Positions 1 through 10,518 of a stretch of 64,000 bases of DNA are shown in pieces (within the stretch, counting starts at the first letter, position 1; each line of letters opens with the position of its first letter). A model generated the notes under the pieces. It saw nothing but the letters and a program-made list of their open reading frames with translations. It ran no database searches and was not told the origin of the DNA. The stretch covers positions 1,488,001 to 1,552,000 of the forward strand of contig OX595987.1 in the NCBI GenBank assembly GCA_951394045.1, given 5' to 3'. Both the position numbers and the translations under genes were made by a program. The stretch is from Nitzschia sp. DOCU1. Its lineage: Eukaryota; Bacillariophyta; Bacillariophyceae; Bacillariales; Bacillariaceae.

Positions 1-61
1 GGCACAGAGAAATCTTGCGGGGCACTAGTCGTGGGGAGCGTCATCTGTCTTTTGACTTCGG

Positions 62-343
62 TGGTTCTGATTTCTTGCTACGTCAGTCCAGTATGGCTTC
101 CGATTGGTCACGAAGTGTCACACCTTGAAACTGCTAAGGTGGGCTTATAATCATCTCATTTTTTAGGAGGTAATTGTAGTAAACTGTACTTCATTTATTT
201 AATGGTTCTGATTTCTTGCTACGTCAGTCCAGTATGGCTTCCGATTGGTCACGAAGTGTCACACCTTGAAACTGCTAAGGTGGGCTTATAATCATCTCAT
301 TTTTTAGGAGGTAATTGTAGTAAACTGTACTTCATTTATTTAA
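62..343. repeat. Perfect 141-bp tandem duplication
   Basis: Bases 62-202 and 203-343 read as identical 141-bp copies, each beginning tggttctgatttcttgct and ending cttcatttatttaa. No open frame of note lies inside. Perfect identity suggests a recent duplication, or an assembly artefact at this position near the window edge. Confidence 0.95.
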
Positions 344-866
344 TACCCTCGTATCAGTTGAAGAAATTGAGTTGGGACGGATGACGCCTCGCATGTTGCC
401 GAAATTTGATGCCAACGAAGCGAAGCGGGTATTCCCAAGAACCCTACCCATCACCAATTAACTACTAGCTAGCTAGAGGAGGTCGTATCGTACGAATGTA
501 GAGTGTACCTGGTAGCCAGGGAGCATTTCGGCTTCCAGCTACTGAGCATACCTGTACCAGGTAAGGACGTGGTAGAGAGGATAGGTTGCTGAACAATCAG
601 TGCAATCGGCCGAGTCGCTTCCCAATGTATGGCGCGGTCGGATCGTCCGCGACATTACACCATCCTATGTGTAACAGCAGACCAAACAGAACTCATTCAA
701 CATTTGAAAGAGCAACTCATGTCTGCTCGGAAACTCGATGGGATTAGCCCGACTTTAGCAGCTATCCGATGAATGTTCTGAGGCTTGTTTTTGGAATGAG
801 TTGAATTCTTCGGGCCAAACATCAACAGATGATATCATTCTAAAATACCTGCCAAACTTGCGTGGA
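344..866. other. Intergenic, no gene seen
   Basis: I see no supported gene. The stretch has short ctagctag runs near 466 and lies beyond the 3' end of the pseudouridine synthase on the minus strand. Confidence 0.6.
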
Positions 867-1745
867 TCACAACAACAACCTAGCGTTGTTGGGAATCGCA
901 AAATAGTGGCCCCAAGTCTTGGGGATCGGCGCCTGAAATTGGAATGTCGCCAACGTTCCTAATTTGATGCTTGGATCCAGAGAGAGTCGATAGGCATGCA
1001 ACGCGACCGACTGATCGGGCAAAGGATTGGCCATTGAATTGTATCGCAAGTCTCCTTCAATGGGGCAACGGCCAATCTTTGCCAGCAAAGCTCGAACCAT
1101 GTGACGGGCACCATCGCGGGTTCGTACTATCAATAATTGATAATCCTGCATGATATTGTTCTTGAGGCTGCCGCCATCTAGCAACTTCCATTCGAGTGAC
1201 ACTTGTCGACCAGATTCCGTTTGCGATACAAGACTCAGTGGCCGGATTTTAACGGATCGATCATTCGTCTCGCTCGGAACAACCAGCCCGCCCAACGAAT
1301 ACCAGGAACTATCCAATATTTTTTGTGATGCGTGCAAGAGACTTTCAACCCTGTCCTTTGAAACAACGCACAAGTACTCTTTCTGGACCAATTTTTTCTT
1401 CCAGATTGTGGTAACTCTTGTGGCTGCCTTGCTTGTTTTTGCGAACAATAGAACTCCACTGCACGGCTGGTCCACGCGATGCAATGAGAGCAAAAAGTCC
1501 TTGTGGCTGCCACCGCCAAGCTCCATCCGTTTCAGCTCGGTCATTAAGCACTTGTCAGAAGGCGGCCCCGGATTCGGTACACTATGCCATCCTGCTGGCT
1601 TATTGACCGCGAGGAGATGGTTGTCTTGAAACAACACGGTTGGTTTGATCAAGGACGAGAAGTGGCATCGTTGCGGGACGGTGGTGGTGAAAGCTGTCCA
1701 TATCTTCTTGCCACTATGGCCAAAGCCGGCACATCTGATTAGCAT
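867..1745 (-). CDS. RluA-type RNA pseudouridine synthase
   Basis: Isomerises uridine to pseudouridine in RNA. The ORF is uninterrupted and 292 aa from the ATG at 1745. Seen: an opening 'VLFQDNHLLAVNKPAGW' strand as in RluA catalytic domains, the catalytic-loop sequence HRVDQPCSG containing the expected Asp, then a KEYLCVV strand, and a C-terminal LHAYRL segment typical of the family. There is no S4 domain. The first 35 residues are basic and lack acids, so mitochondrial or plastid import is possible (inference). The family is clear; which RNA it modifies is not. A second, larger RluA-family gene lies at 29769-31538. Confidence 0.88.
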   Translation of the reverse strand: MLIRCAGFGHSGKKIWTAFTTTVPQRCHFSSLIKPTVLFQDNHLLAVNKPAGWHSVPNPGPPSDKCLMTELKRMELGGGSHKDFLLSLHRVDQPCSGVLLFAKTSKAATRVTTIWKKKLVQKEYLCVVSKDRVESLLHASQKILDSSWYSLGGLVVPSETNDRSVKIRPLSLVSQTESGRQVSLEWKLLDGGSLKNNIMQDYQLLIVRTRDGARHMVRALLAKIGRCPIEGDLRYNSMANPLPDQSVALHAYRLSLDPSIKLGTLATFQFQAPIPKTWGHYFAIPNNARLLL

Positions 1746-2234
1746 CGCGTTTGACAGCAACGCAAAGTGCAGGGTTGAGGCTATTCTGATTTAGTCGGGA
1801 TCATCATTGTCACGTATATTGTGATTGTTCTAGTAGAGTGCGTCGTGGCACTCATCAATGGCGATGGGTGTGCCTTCGATCATCATCGTCCGTCGCGGAT
1901 CTGTTTCGGCGGGAATCGTGCAATGACGTCAGTCCCGGGTTGGACGTCGCAGTGCAACAACGCGCTGGCCCAACCAAACCGGCCAAGGTTCCGCACTTTG
2001 TGGTCGGCCTTCCCCTCTCCTTCTCTCCAATCAGAACGGATCTATCCCGTCAATCCTGCAAGAAATCCAAAAAGTGGGTTGACGTAGCTGTGTGGTGGTC
2101 ATGAGGTAGCCATCATTTCTTCGCCAACGAAACAAGGACGACGACGACCAAGGCACTTTCAGACGCAAGTGCATTGCTCATTTATCATCTCACTAGACTG
2201 CCTTTGCAAATCAGTACATCCTTTCAACAACAAC
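1746..2234. other. Divergent intergenic region upstream of pyruvate kinase
   Basis: About 490 bp between two divergent starts, so it probably holds promoters for both genes. Several short open frames overlap here but none has family-like features. I recognise no clear TATA element. Confidence 0.5.
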
Positions 2235-4219
2235 ATGAGTGCCGACGCTAATGGACCCGAGCTCCGAGGAGCCAACATTACTCTGGACAAGATTCTGGCC
2301 AAGACGGATACTAGCAAGCGCCAGACCAAGATTGTGTGCACCATGGGACCGTCTTGCTGGGATGTGCCCGTGCTAGAGGACCTGATTGACCTCGGAATGT
2401 CCGTGGCTCGTTTCAATTTCAGTCACGGTGACCACGAAGCACATGCTGCCTGTCTCGGTCGCGTCCGGGAAGCTGCCGCCAACAAGAAGAAGCACGTAGG
2501 TGAGATTCTTTTAGCATCCAATCAAAGGTTTTCTGGAGACGATCCAGTCGGCGTGAAACGAGTCGAAAACAAGAACCTCATGCTCACCCCTGATGATTTA
2601 TTTGCTTCTTTGTTTAGCCATCTTGTTGGACACCAAGGGACCGGAAATCCGAACTGGATTCTTCGCCAATGGAGCCAAGAAAATTTCGCTCGTCAAGGAC
2701 CAAACTCTGGTCTTGACTTCGGATTACTCGTTCAAAGGCGATAGCACCAAACTCGCATGTTCCTATGAAACTTTGGCTAGCTCTGTCACGCCCGGACAGT
2801 CCATTTTGGTGGCCGATGGTTCTCTGGTGTTGACTGTTCTTTCGTGCGACGTGGCGGGCCGCGAGGTGACGTGCCGTGTCGAAAATAACGCGGCCATTGG
2901 AGAGCGCAAGAACATGAACTTGCCTGGAGTCATTGTGGATCTTCCCACTCTCACTGAAAAGGATATCAAGGATATTGTTGAGTGGGGAATTCCTCATAAG
3001 ATTGACTTTATTGCGGCCAGTTTCGTCCGAAAGGGCAGCGATGTTCTCAAGATTCGTGAAATTTTGGGCCCCGAAAATCAGGGAATCAAGATTATCTCCA
3101 AGATTGAAAACCAGGAAGGTCTTGATAATTATGATGAAATCTTGGAAGTCACTGATGGCATCATGGTTGCTCGTGGAGACCTTGGAATGGTAAGATGCAA
3201 TTTGACCTAGATTTGCACGACGTATGAATGTCATGCAAGAATGAAACTAACGCATTCTTTCGTTGCTTGCTCCTCAATGACAGGAAATCCCACCGGATAA
3301 GGTTTTCCTCGCCCAGAAGATGATGATCCGAAAGGCCAACATTGCCGGAAAGCCCGTTGTGACCGTAAGTTCTTTATTGATTATTCTTTTGTGATTTCTT
3401 GTATGTCGCTAATAGCTAACATAATTCCTTGGCCTCCATTTCAACAATGGCAGGCAACACAAATGTTGGAGTCAATGACGACAAACCCGCGCCCGACGCG
3501 TGCAGAGTGCAGTGATGTTGCCAATGCCGTCTTGGATGGTACTGACTGTGTCATGGTAAGCCCGACTCTTGATTTTCTCCATAGTTGTCAAGACGTTACG
3601 CAATCTAACTTTTTTATCGACAGCTTTCGGGAGAAACTGCTGGAGGAGAGCACCCCCGCGCTGCTGTCAAGATCATGTCGGAGACTTGTACCGAGGCTGA
3701 GAACGCTGTTGATTTCAACGTTCTTTACCAAGCGGTCCGCAACTCTTCGTTGAAGGAGTTCGGAAAGATGAGCCGCTCCGAATCGATTGCTTCGTCTGCC
3801 GTCAAGACTTCCATCGATTTGAGTGCCAAGGCCCTTATTGTGTGTTCCGAGAGTGGTCTTACTGCCCAACAGGTTGCCAAGTTCCGGCCTGGTCGTAAGT
3901 TTTGTGCCTGCCATTACAGCTGTATGTGAGCTTCGTGCAACCTATTCGTTAACCTTTTCGTCGTTCCTTATCGGTTCATTTAGGCCCAGTTGTTGTTTTG
4001 ACAACGGAAACCCGTGTTGCGAACCAGTGCTTTGGTGTTCTGAAAGGATGTGATGCAGTTGTCCTGCCTTCGCTCGAAGATCTCGACAGCGCTATTTCTC
4101 ATACTATTGCCACTTTGGTCAAGGAAGGAAAGGCATCGATTGGTGACCCCATCGTCGTGGTGCAAGGAGCCAACCGCATTGTTGGGTCGACAAACACTAT
4201 GCGTATCCAATACGCTTAA
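2235..4219 (+). CDS. Pyruvate kinase, six exons
   Basis: Converts phosphoenolpyruvate and ADP to pyruvate and ATP, the last step of glycolysis. Exons: 2235-2499, 2618-3189, 3284-3364, 3454-3555, 3624-3894, 3984-4219, all with GT-AG borders and kept frame, giving 508 aa, the usual length. Seen: an N-terminal FNFSHG loop, [11 protein letters not shown] of the A domain, the ARGDLGMEIPP loop carrying active-site residues, [13 protein letters not shown] around the catalytic Thr/Lys region, and a C-terminal effector-site domain ending at MRIQYA. There is no signal or transit peptide, so it is likely cytosolic; diatoms carry several isoforms and I cannot tell which this is. Junction [12 protein letters not shown] was fixed by the motif and phase. 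Confidence 0.96.
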
Positions 4220-5504
4220 GCATGGTAGTACGGTACTAGCTAGATTATTTGTTGAAGTTCCGTCTGAGCCGTTGTCGAGTTATTCGAAAATGTCTGATGA
4301 TCAAGCATACCTTGTAGAATGCCCCCGGGATCATAATTCCTCGTAGGACTACTATACCGGCAATGGATCGGGGGAGTACTGTAGTCACTATCCGACGTCT
4401 TCTGCGTTTTGGCATCAAAGGGCAAACCAAGTCGTCGCTGTACAGCTGAAGGTGGAGCCCGGTTCTCGTTGCTACTCTAGCGGTACGGTGGTTTTCCTCG
4501 GAAATCTGGCAAACAAGCAAGGGGGGGGGGGGGGGGGGGGCAACAAAACAGCTAGACTGTTGTTTACCTAGCCCGGCCTAGAAGGTAAACGTAAACATTT
4601 AGCAACTCGTCATCGCTGATTCTCTGCCTTAAGCAAGTACTCATACGAAGCAGTAGTGGGGGCGATGTTGGGGTATCTAGCATCAAAATATATATCCCGG
4701 TACCCTGGATCAAGAACGAGGTCCACAGTGGATAGTCAAAAGTGGCAACGACGACACACGACAGACAACAACTCAGTCGAGGGGTACGACATGGTATCGG
4801 CAGCTATGTACCACACCATACCGAGAGAGAGAGAAAGACGGTGGAACTCTGAGCGCAAGGGGTACAACTGCGTTCTGTGATGACGTGAAGTGAGCTGGTT
4901 GACTCTAAATGTGACTTGCCGCATCACTCCAGATGGCTTTCGAGCGAACCACAGCACTTGGTAGTTAACGACAGTTTTCTTTAGCTACTCCGCGCTCAGA
5001 GCGCTTCAACTCAACTTAGGACAATGCCTTTGCGTCTGCGAACGAGCGATTCATTTTAAAGACTTTACGTCGTTTTAAAATTACCGAATGCAGGGGATGT
5101 TTTAGAATAGTTTGAGTGGATTTTCCCTTAACAGTATTTACCAAGGAATTGAGAGGAGCAACTTTCGCACGTATGGTTTTCCGGAACTGGTGGAGGCAAT
5201 TCTTCTCTTCTCTTTTTCTATTTAGATGTCAACAGGCGAAGTGAGGTGAAACAACGCGGCTGTCAGTGAACGCTGGGAAGGACCGTAGCTGGCTGCGAAG
5301 GACTTTTTGTACCAAATCTACGTTTGTCTACGAAATTATTAGCGCGAAAAACCGCTGTATCAGAAACGACAACAACTGTGGGAAAACTGAGCCTTGTGTA
5401 ACCTCCACCAAAACCCGCATTCCGACCACACAATACGATCATCGTCAGTCCTCATTGTAATAACACACCATCAAAAGAACTTCCGAAGCAAAGACGCTAA
5501 TACA
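4220..5504. other. Long non-coding stretch
   Basis: About 1.3 kb between pyruvate kinase and the next gene. It holds a 20-base G run and a short gagaga tract near 4826. Short open frames (for example 4656-4880) have no protein-like features. No RNA gene was recognised. Confidence 0.55.
4521..4540. repeat. Homopolymer run of 20 G
   Basis: Twenty consecutive G residues, preceded by aacaagcaa and followed by caacaaaac. The length is likely variable and hard to sequence accurately. Confidence 0.9.
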
Positions 5505-6684
5505 ATGAACCTGCCCAATAAATCAGATCCTGATACGATCATGGGTCTTCTGGGGCTCGGTAGTGGAGCTAGAGCGCCGCGGGCTCCTGCCTCAGTTGAC
5601 CGATCGTCGAATCGCGATAGCAGCCACGAGGCTGGTTTTTTGAGAGCCATGAACGTAGTATTGCAGGACCCATCCTTGGTCACAGGCCTGAGCCCATTTC
5701 TTGTTGGGCCTACAGCAGCAATTGTATCAGGAAAACCAACCAAAATGCATTCGGTGGGGGGCGTCATTCAAGGCTCCACTGCTGCTGCTGTTCCTCATGG
5801 CAGGTCTTCGCACCAGTCAACATCAAAGAAGAGCAGAGACAAGCTCCATAAGAAGAGTCGCAGCAAATCCTCGTCGTCGATACCAAAACAAAGAAGGGGG
5901 ACTGTTCCCTGTATGGCCAGGAGAATGCCACCAGACCATAACTTCGAGACGGCTGTTTTCGTCCTGCACAAGGGAATGAGACACGGGGAGCAACTCATCT
6001 GCTCCTATCCACAGTGCCGCGACGAGGGCATCAAGTTCTGCTATTGCGAACTCTGTAAGTACCTTTTCCGAGTCGGAAAACTTTCTCCCATTTGTCATCA
6101 ATTGCTGATTCCTTTTATACTATTCCATTTCAGGCGGAATTCCAGTTGCTAAGAGAAACTTCAAGAGCAGGCATGACCACTCCAGGCAGGAACTGGAGCA
6201 GGCTGCACGAAAAACGAGTGCAAAGAGACCTTCTCAGTCCCAATCCGATCCGAAGAGCAACAAGAGAGCGAAAACATTCCCCACGGAAATGTTAACCGGA
6301 GGCGCTGGTGGACCAAAAACCAACTCTTCCGGGGCAAATGTGGTGGAACCCGGTCCCCGAGAGGCTCAGAAGCAAAAGAAGCAATCAAACACGAAGGAGG
6401 ACATGCTGACTGATGAGAAGCGCTTTTCCTACTGGAATTGGCTGCTCGAGATTCGTCCAACGCTTTCCGACGGGAGAGTGCTCGGAAAGTGGGTGGACAC
6501 CGTCATGCTAGTGAGCACGAAGAAGGTATCCGAAGGGGACGTTTCAAGGTCGTGTAAGAAGCTGGTTGCAGCGATGAAAGAACTAGAGACAAGGCGCAGA
6601 GAAGACGAAGAATCTAGTGATGAGGGAGGTTCGTCAATGTCTGAGTTTTCCTCTGTGCTTTCGGCATCCTCCACGGCGGACTAA
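5505..6684 (+). CDS. Cys/His-cluster protein of unknown function
   Basis: Two exons, 5505-6054 and 6134-6684 (intron donor T|GTAAGT, acceptor CAG|GC), give about 366 aa. An in-frame ATG at 5394 would add 37 residues. The N half is low complexity and Ser/Lys rich, with a basic stretch that could be nuclear. The centre holds a compact cluster C-x4-C-x7-C-x-C-x2-C followed by PVAKRNFKSRHDH, which looks like a metal-binding unit and spans the intron. The C part is helical and acidic. I believe similar 'CELCGIPVAKRNF' units recur in diatom proteins, but I can give no function. A transcription or chromatin role is only a guess from its composition. Confidence 0.8.
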
Positions 6685-6843
6685 AAGGAGGGGTATCTGC
6701 CATAGTCTTCTTCAGCTACACCACTCGTTAAAGTTTACCATATATCGATTGAGTTCAATTTTCACTAGTAAAAAGCATTACCGACAGACTAATATTTATG
6801 CGTTCGACATTCTGCCTCACTACAGCGCCGGTTGAAACTATCT

Positions 6844-7545
6844 CTAGCTACTGCTTCCTCGTCTGCCAAAGGGCAACCAAGAGGAACCCCAACTGTTCCC
6901 AGTCCGACTAACGGTAGTGTCCTGTTGCTGCTGTGCCACGGCATGATTTGGAGTAGGTTGAATCTCGTTGCTTTCGTACATCATACTGTAGGCAACGTTG
7001 GAGGCCTGTTCCTTCGGTAGGAATGGAACACTTACGCCGTCCCTACCTCCGAAAATGAGGACGTTGCCGCCAACATCAACAAGACAATTAAATCGTCTCA
7101 TTTGATCCAGCCCCAGTATGCAATATGGCATGTTTCCCTCAAGAACCATGAAAAATGACCGGAACCCAACGTCCTCCCCAATCATGCAATTCACATTTTC
7201 CAGTATCCCTAAAATGGAACTTGATCCCACCCCTTTGGCGTTTCCATAAATACTTCTGTTCATTTTGTGCTCCAGACCCAGCAAGTTTACCATCTCGATC
7301 GACATAGCGGATGTTGAGGCCCCAGTATCTACGAGCATGGCAACCTCGTGTGAATCCATCATGCAACTAACGAAGAGCATATGGTCAGCATTCAAAGCCC
7401 CTTTTGTAAACCCGTCCTCGAAGGCGGATTCATGTCGTTGTCCTTTCTCGCGACGTCGTCGAACTTTTCGTTCCTCTCGTGCTTGAATATCAAGCGCAAC
7501 TTGCAAGTCCCTAGCATATTGCTCGTCTTGCTCAAAGTACACCAT
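6844..7545 (-). CDS. Retropepsin-like aspartyl protease, Ddi1-type
   Basis: A 233-aa protein from the ATG at 7545. Seen: MLFVSCMMDSHEVAMLVDTG with the catalytic DTGAS triplet near residue 74, followed by a family-like ILGLDQMRRFNCLVD segment about 85 residues later. This layout matches the RVP domain of DNA-damage-inducible protein 1 (Ddi1), a ubiquitin-dependent shuttle protease, rather than a transposon polyprotein: no reverse transcriptase or integrase is nearby. The N terminus lacks a ubiquitin-like domain but has DEQYARDLQVALDIQ, which resembles a ubiquitin-interacting helix (inference). A Ser/Gly-rich tail ends the protein. It may be a truncated or lineage-specific Ddi1 relative. Confidence 0.8.
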   Translation of the reverse strand: MVYFEQDEQYARDLQVALDIQAREERKVRRRREKGQRHESAFEDGFTKGALNADHMLFVSCMMDSHEVAMLVDTGASTSAMSIEMVNLLGLEHKMNRSIYGNAKGVGSSSILGILENVNCMIGEDVGFRSFFMVLEGNMPYCILGLDQMRRFNCLVDVGGNVLIFGGRDGVSVPFLPKEQASNVAYSMMYESNEIQPTPNHAVAQQQQDTTVSRTGNSWGSSWLPFGRRGSSS

Positions 7546-8181
7546 GGTGACGACGAAGGAAAAAACGGCGGAAATGGAAAATCTTCGGGGAGCCTACGTG
7601 GTACACAGCCTTTACAAGAACCCAGAAGTAGATCTAGAGTGAACGACGCTGAGGTGTGGGGTGGACTTTGATACGTCGCGATGCGGTCGCTTCTTCACGT
7701 TAGAAAGGTGTCTCAATGGAAGGGATGCAGCAACCGAGCCCATCAAATGGAAAATTCTGCAAAGAGCGTTTTGTTCATCATGAATCCAGTCAGTCATATG
7801 TTGAACATTTTTTTGGCGGGAAACATGGGGAGGCCGGCTCGAAATGCTATGACGCGCGCGCCCTGCGAGGCGGGCGGCGAGCATGCATCAACACGTCATC
7901 CACTATTTCTCCCTCCGAGAGATTTAAGTATGGCGCGCACCATCGTTTTCGTCCGACCAAATCTTTGGATGGACCCAACGCATCCCCGAGCTGTTGAGAG
8001 ACAAAGATCTAGCAAGATTACCAACGGTCATAATCAAAAGTCCAACGTACTTAAGTATACCACTATTAAAAAATGCCCGACTTCACTTACGAAAACATCG
8101 ATCTGAGGAATGGAATGGTGATTGCAAATATGGGACCTCAGCATTTGTCGTCTGGTCACCAAACCAAGACAGGTGGTCAAC
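7546..8181. other. Intergenic, no gene seen
   Basis: Bases between the divergent protease and the next ORF. A 141-aa open frame at 7681-8106 (+) has no recognisable features and I do not call it. This is probably a shared promoter region. Confidence 0.5.
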
Positions 8182-8817
8182 ATGATAGAGCACCAAGTCT
8201 TCCCCGAGGCGAAACTTGAGTCATCAACGTCTATCGCCAATTCTCATCGCTTTGTGGACTCACAATATATTCAGGGAGACGACGGTGATGGAGTTGCGAC
8301 GCTGGTAGCACAGGTGCACGTTAAAATCGAGATTTTGTGGGCGGAATTCATCGATTCATTGCGGCACGATAAGGATTCTTTGAGCATTCCGACGAGCGAT
8401 GAATCTTTGCTGAGTATCGATGAAGAGACGGAGGACCTTTGGCGTCTTCAAGAGGAAATTCGAAATGCCGTCTTTGTGCTTCAAGACCCGACGGTTTCAG
8501 CACAGGATGACAGAGTGAGATTGTCGATTGCCAGCTGTGACATAACGGCCTCTCTTTTTGAGGTTAACAACGACGGGAAAAGAAGAACTTGTTTACTAGA
8601 TGAATGCGCTTCTTCGTTGTTGGGGGTCAGCTCAGCCGACACTGTGAAGTTTTGTTCCAGATCAGACGCCTCAGCTGCAAAATCTTCGTTGAACCTACTG
8701 AGGTCTGCAACTACCAACGATTGGGGCGTTATTGAGTTTAAGTCTGTCACTATGATTCTGATACTTCGAAGTATATGGAGCTTTATCTTGTATCTTGAAG
8801 AGATTTTCTTTGGGTAG
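8182..8817 (+). CDS. Hypothetical protein
   Basis: An uninterrupted frame of 211 aa from the ATG at 8182; the frame stays open upstream without another ATG. It is not recognised. The middle is acidic and helical (DEETEDLWRLQEEIRNAVFV), and the C terminus is hydrophobic (MILILRSIWSFILYLEEIFF), possibly a tail anchor. An overlapping minus-strand frame of 113 aa at 8481-8822 is shorter and less protein-like. The absence of homologous motifs and introns makes this a moderate call. Confidence 0.45.
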   Translation: MIEHQVFPEAKLESSTSIANSHRFVDSQYIQGDDGDGVATLVAQVHVKIEILWAEFIDSLRHDKDSLSIPTSDESLLSIDEETEDLWRLQEEIRNAVFVLQDPTVSAQDDRVRLSIASCDITASLFEVNNDGKRRTCLLDECASSLLGVSSADTVKFCSRSDASAAKSSLNLLRSATTNDWGVIEFKSVTMILILRSIWSFILYLEEIFFG

Positions 8818-9069
8818 ACCATCCCGCTGCCTCAGTAGTTGCACCTATAGTTCAAAAATTTCTTTGCTAGTACCGGTGAAACATACAGTTCCGGGTTTCG
8901 CGTGTAAACTCACCTCGTACCATGTACAACGGACGCACAACTGGATGAAGCTTGCAATTCACCGAAGCATCATACCAGTTTACAACTAATTGATGAAATA
9001 AGTCTAAAACCAATGCTCTATTATTCGTTCTATTATGTACCGTGTAAATCAAAAACGTCACAGAATGAC

Positions 9070-9465
9070 TTAATTTCGAGACATGCTGCTGTCCGAGGGA
9101 TGTGCACTTGAGAGTTGAGGTTCTGGGCTGTAGTGTCTAGATGATAGAGGGAGGTCTGCCCAAGAGAAAGGCTCGTGCGATTCTGCAACAGGAGGCGCAG
9201 CGACGATTGGGATTTCTGGGAGATCGTTTGAAATGACACTCGAGTGTCGAGCCTTTCTCTTTGGGGGGAAGAACGAATATCCCTCAGACTTCTCGACGGT
9301 AACAACACTGTTTGAGGTCTTCATGCTTCCAAAAGAGTTTTCACTATTTCTCGCACGTTTGAGATCAGAGAAAGACGATGAAGACCCATAGAAGGAATCG
9401 AACGACTTGAGACTGAGACTGGAATTGACTCTATTTTCTTGGCGATAGAGGGTCTGAATCATCAT
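9070..9465 (-). CDS. Small protein with SNDLPEIPI / WADLP box, paralogue 1
   Basis: 131 aa from the ATG at 9465; no intron is visible. Ser-rich and probably disordered, except for a C-terminal box SNDLPEIPIVAAPPVA followed by FSWADLPLSS. The same box appears in the gene at 10519-10905 (SNDLPEIPIIAPPPVA, FGWGDLPQSS), and the N termini also align loosely (QxxYRQENRVNSS against QQYQRVDNNVSSS). The two are therefore tandem paralogues on the same strand. Nothing indicates function; conserved short boxes in a disordered chain suggest a binding motif (inference). Confidence 0.7.
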   Translation of the reverse strand: MMIQTLYRQENRVNSSLSLKSFDSFYGSSSSFSDLKRARNSENSFGSMKTSNSVVTVEKSEGYSFFPPKRKARHSSVISNDLPEIPIVAAPPVAESHEPFSWADLPLSSRHYSPEPQLSSAHPSDSSMSRN

Positions 9466-10518
9466 GGTGATTTTGGTGATACTATAGGTCTTTGGAAATC
9501 TTCTTGCCTTGAAACTTTATTGTGATGGGTATGGGGGTCTTTCTTGTCAACGGTTGCTTGATGTGGGGTTTTGGAAAGGATAACGAAGAAAAAACATCGG
9601 AAACTGCCTCGGAACACGACGAAGCTCATGTGCTTCAATCACTCCAAGTTGCCACGTCAAACAAAACTCGACGCACCATCGAAGCGTCGATGGGCGGAAA
9701 GCTTGCTGGCGTTCTTGAGGCGCGGCTGGCTCGTCCGCTTGGACAGGAACCACACGATGTCACGAAATCCAATCTTGGTAATCGCAGGTGATGCGGGCGC
9801 CTTTCCCGAGAAATTTAGCTCTACCAATCCCCGATTGAAACCCACTCGGCATCAAACTTTTTAACCGGACTTTCTTTGCGTTCCTTCTAAGTCCATGATG
9901 GCATCCAGAAAGGTACAGCAGCTTGTTCGATGGGTTTGTTCTCAAGTGTGGGAGGTGGGAAAGTGGGAAAGTGAGACTCCTATGTCGCTACCGCTATCAT
10001 GCGATATCGTTGAGTATTGATACTAAACACACAGACAGTCAGTACTGTAGCTACGGTAGTGTGAGTAGACCTTACATAGACGCTATGATATCAGGATAAA
10101 GCTAAGCCACACTGGACTATTGTATCAGATACTGATTTGCTCGTATCTCTGGTAATATCGTAAGTTATTTCTTCTCTCTCGCCCTTCAAGGAGTAATTCA
10201 GCTATATTGGGGCATTGAGAGCTCGCACTCGATGGTACTACATCGTGATGTTGCCTTGAGACGAGGTCTCTCGGCGTCTTGTTGCTCTTATTTCATTAGA
10301 GCTTCCAGTAGTAGGTGATTTTTAAACTACAATATGATACAAACAATGAAAGCGTTGACGAGAAAGAAAGCGCAATAACTGAAATTCTATAGATCAAAGC
10401 CAAGAAAACACGAAGCGTTCGTTCGTTTCGCTGTTTTTATGAATACGGAATTGTCGACTTCATGGCACCCAACAGTGGGTCATTTCCTACCCAGAAGAAG
10501 AGACTCGATTCGTCGGGG
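9466..10518. other. Intergenic between the two paralogues
   Basis: About 1.05 kb. I find no supported gene. An overlapping frame at 9571-9864 has no recognisable feature. It presumably contains the promoter of the 9070-9465 gene. Confidence 0.5.

Noticed and set aside
4656..4880. 74-aa ORF near the G run
   Set aside because: No motif or composition typical of proteins; overlaps an equally open reverse frame.
6844..7545. Retrotransposon remnant (DTGAS protease)
   Set aside because: No reverse transcriptase, integrase or LTR lies in the surrounding bases, and the protein is complete with its own ATG; a cellular Ddi1-type gene fits better.
7681..8106. 141-aa plus-strand ORF
   Set aside because: Basic, low in structure, no motif, overlaps other frames of equal quality; no support for coding.
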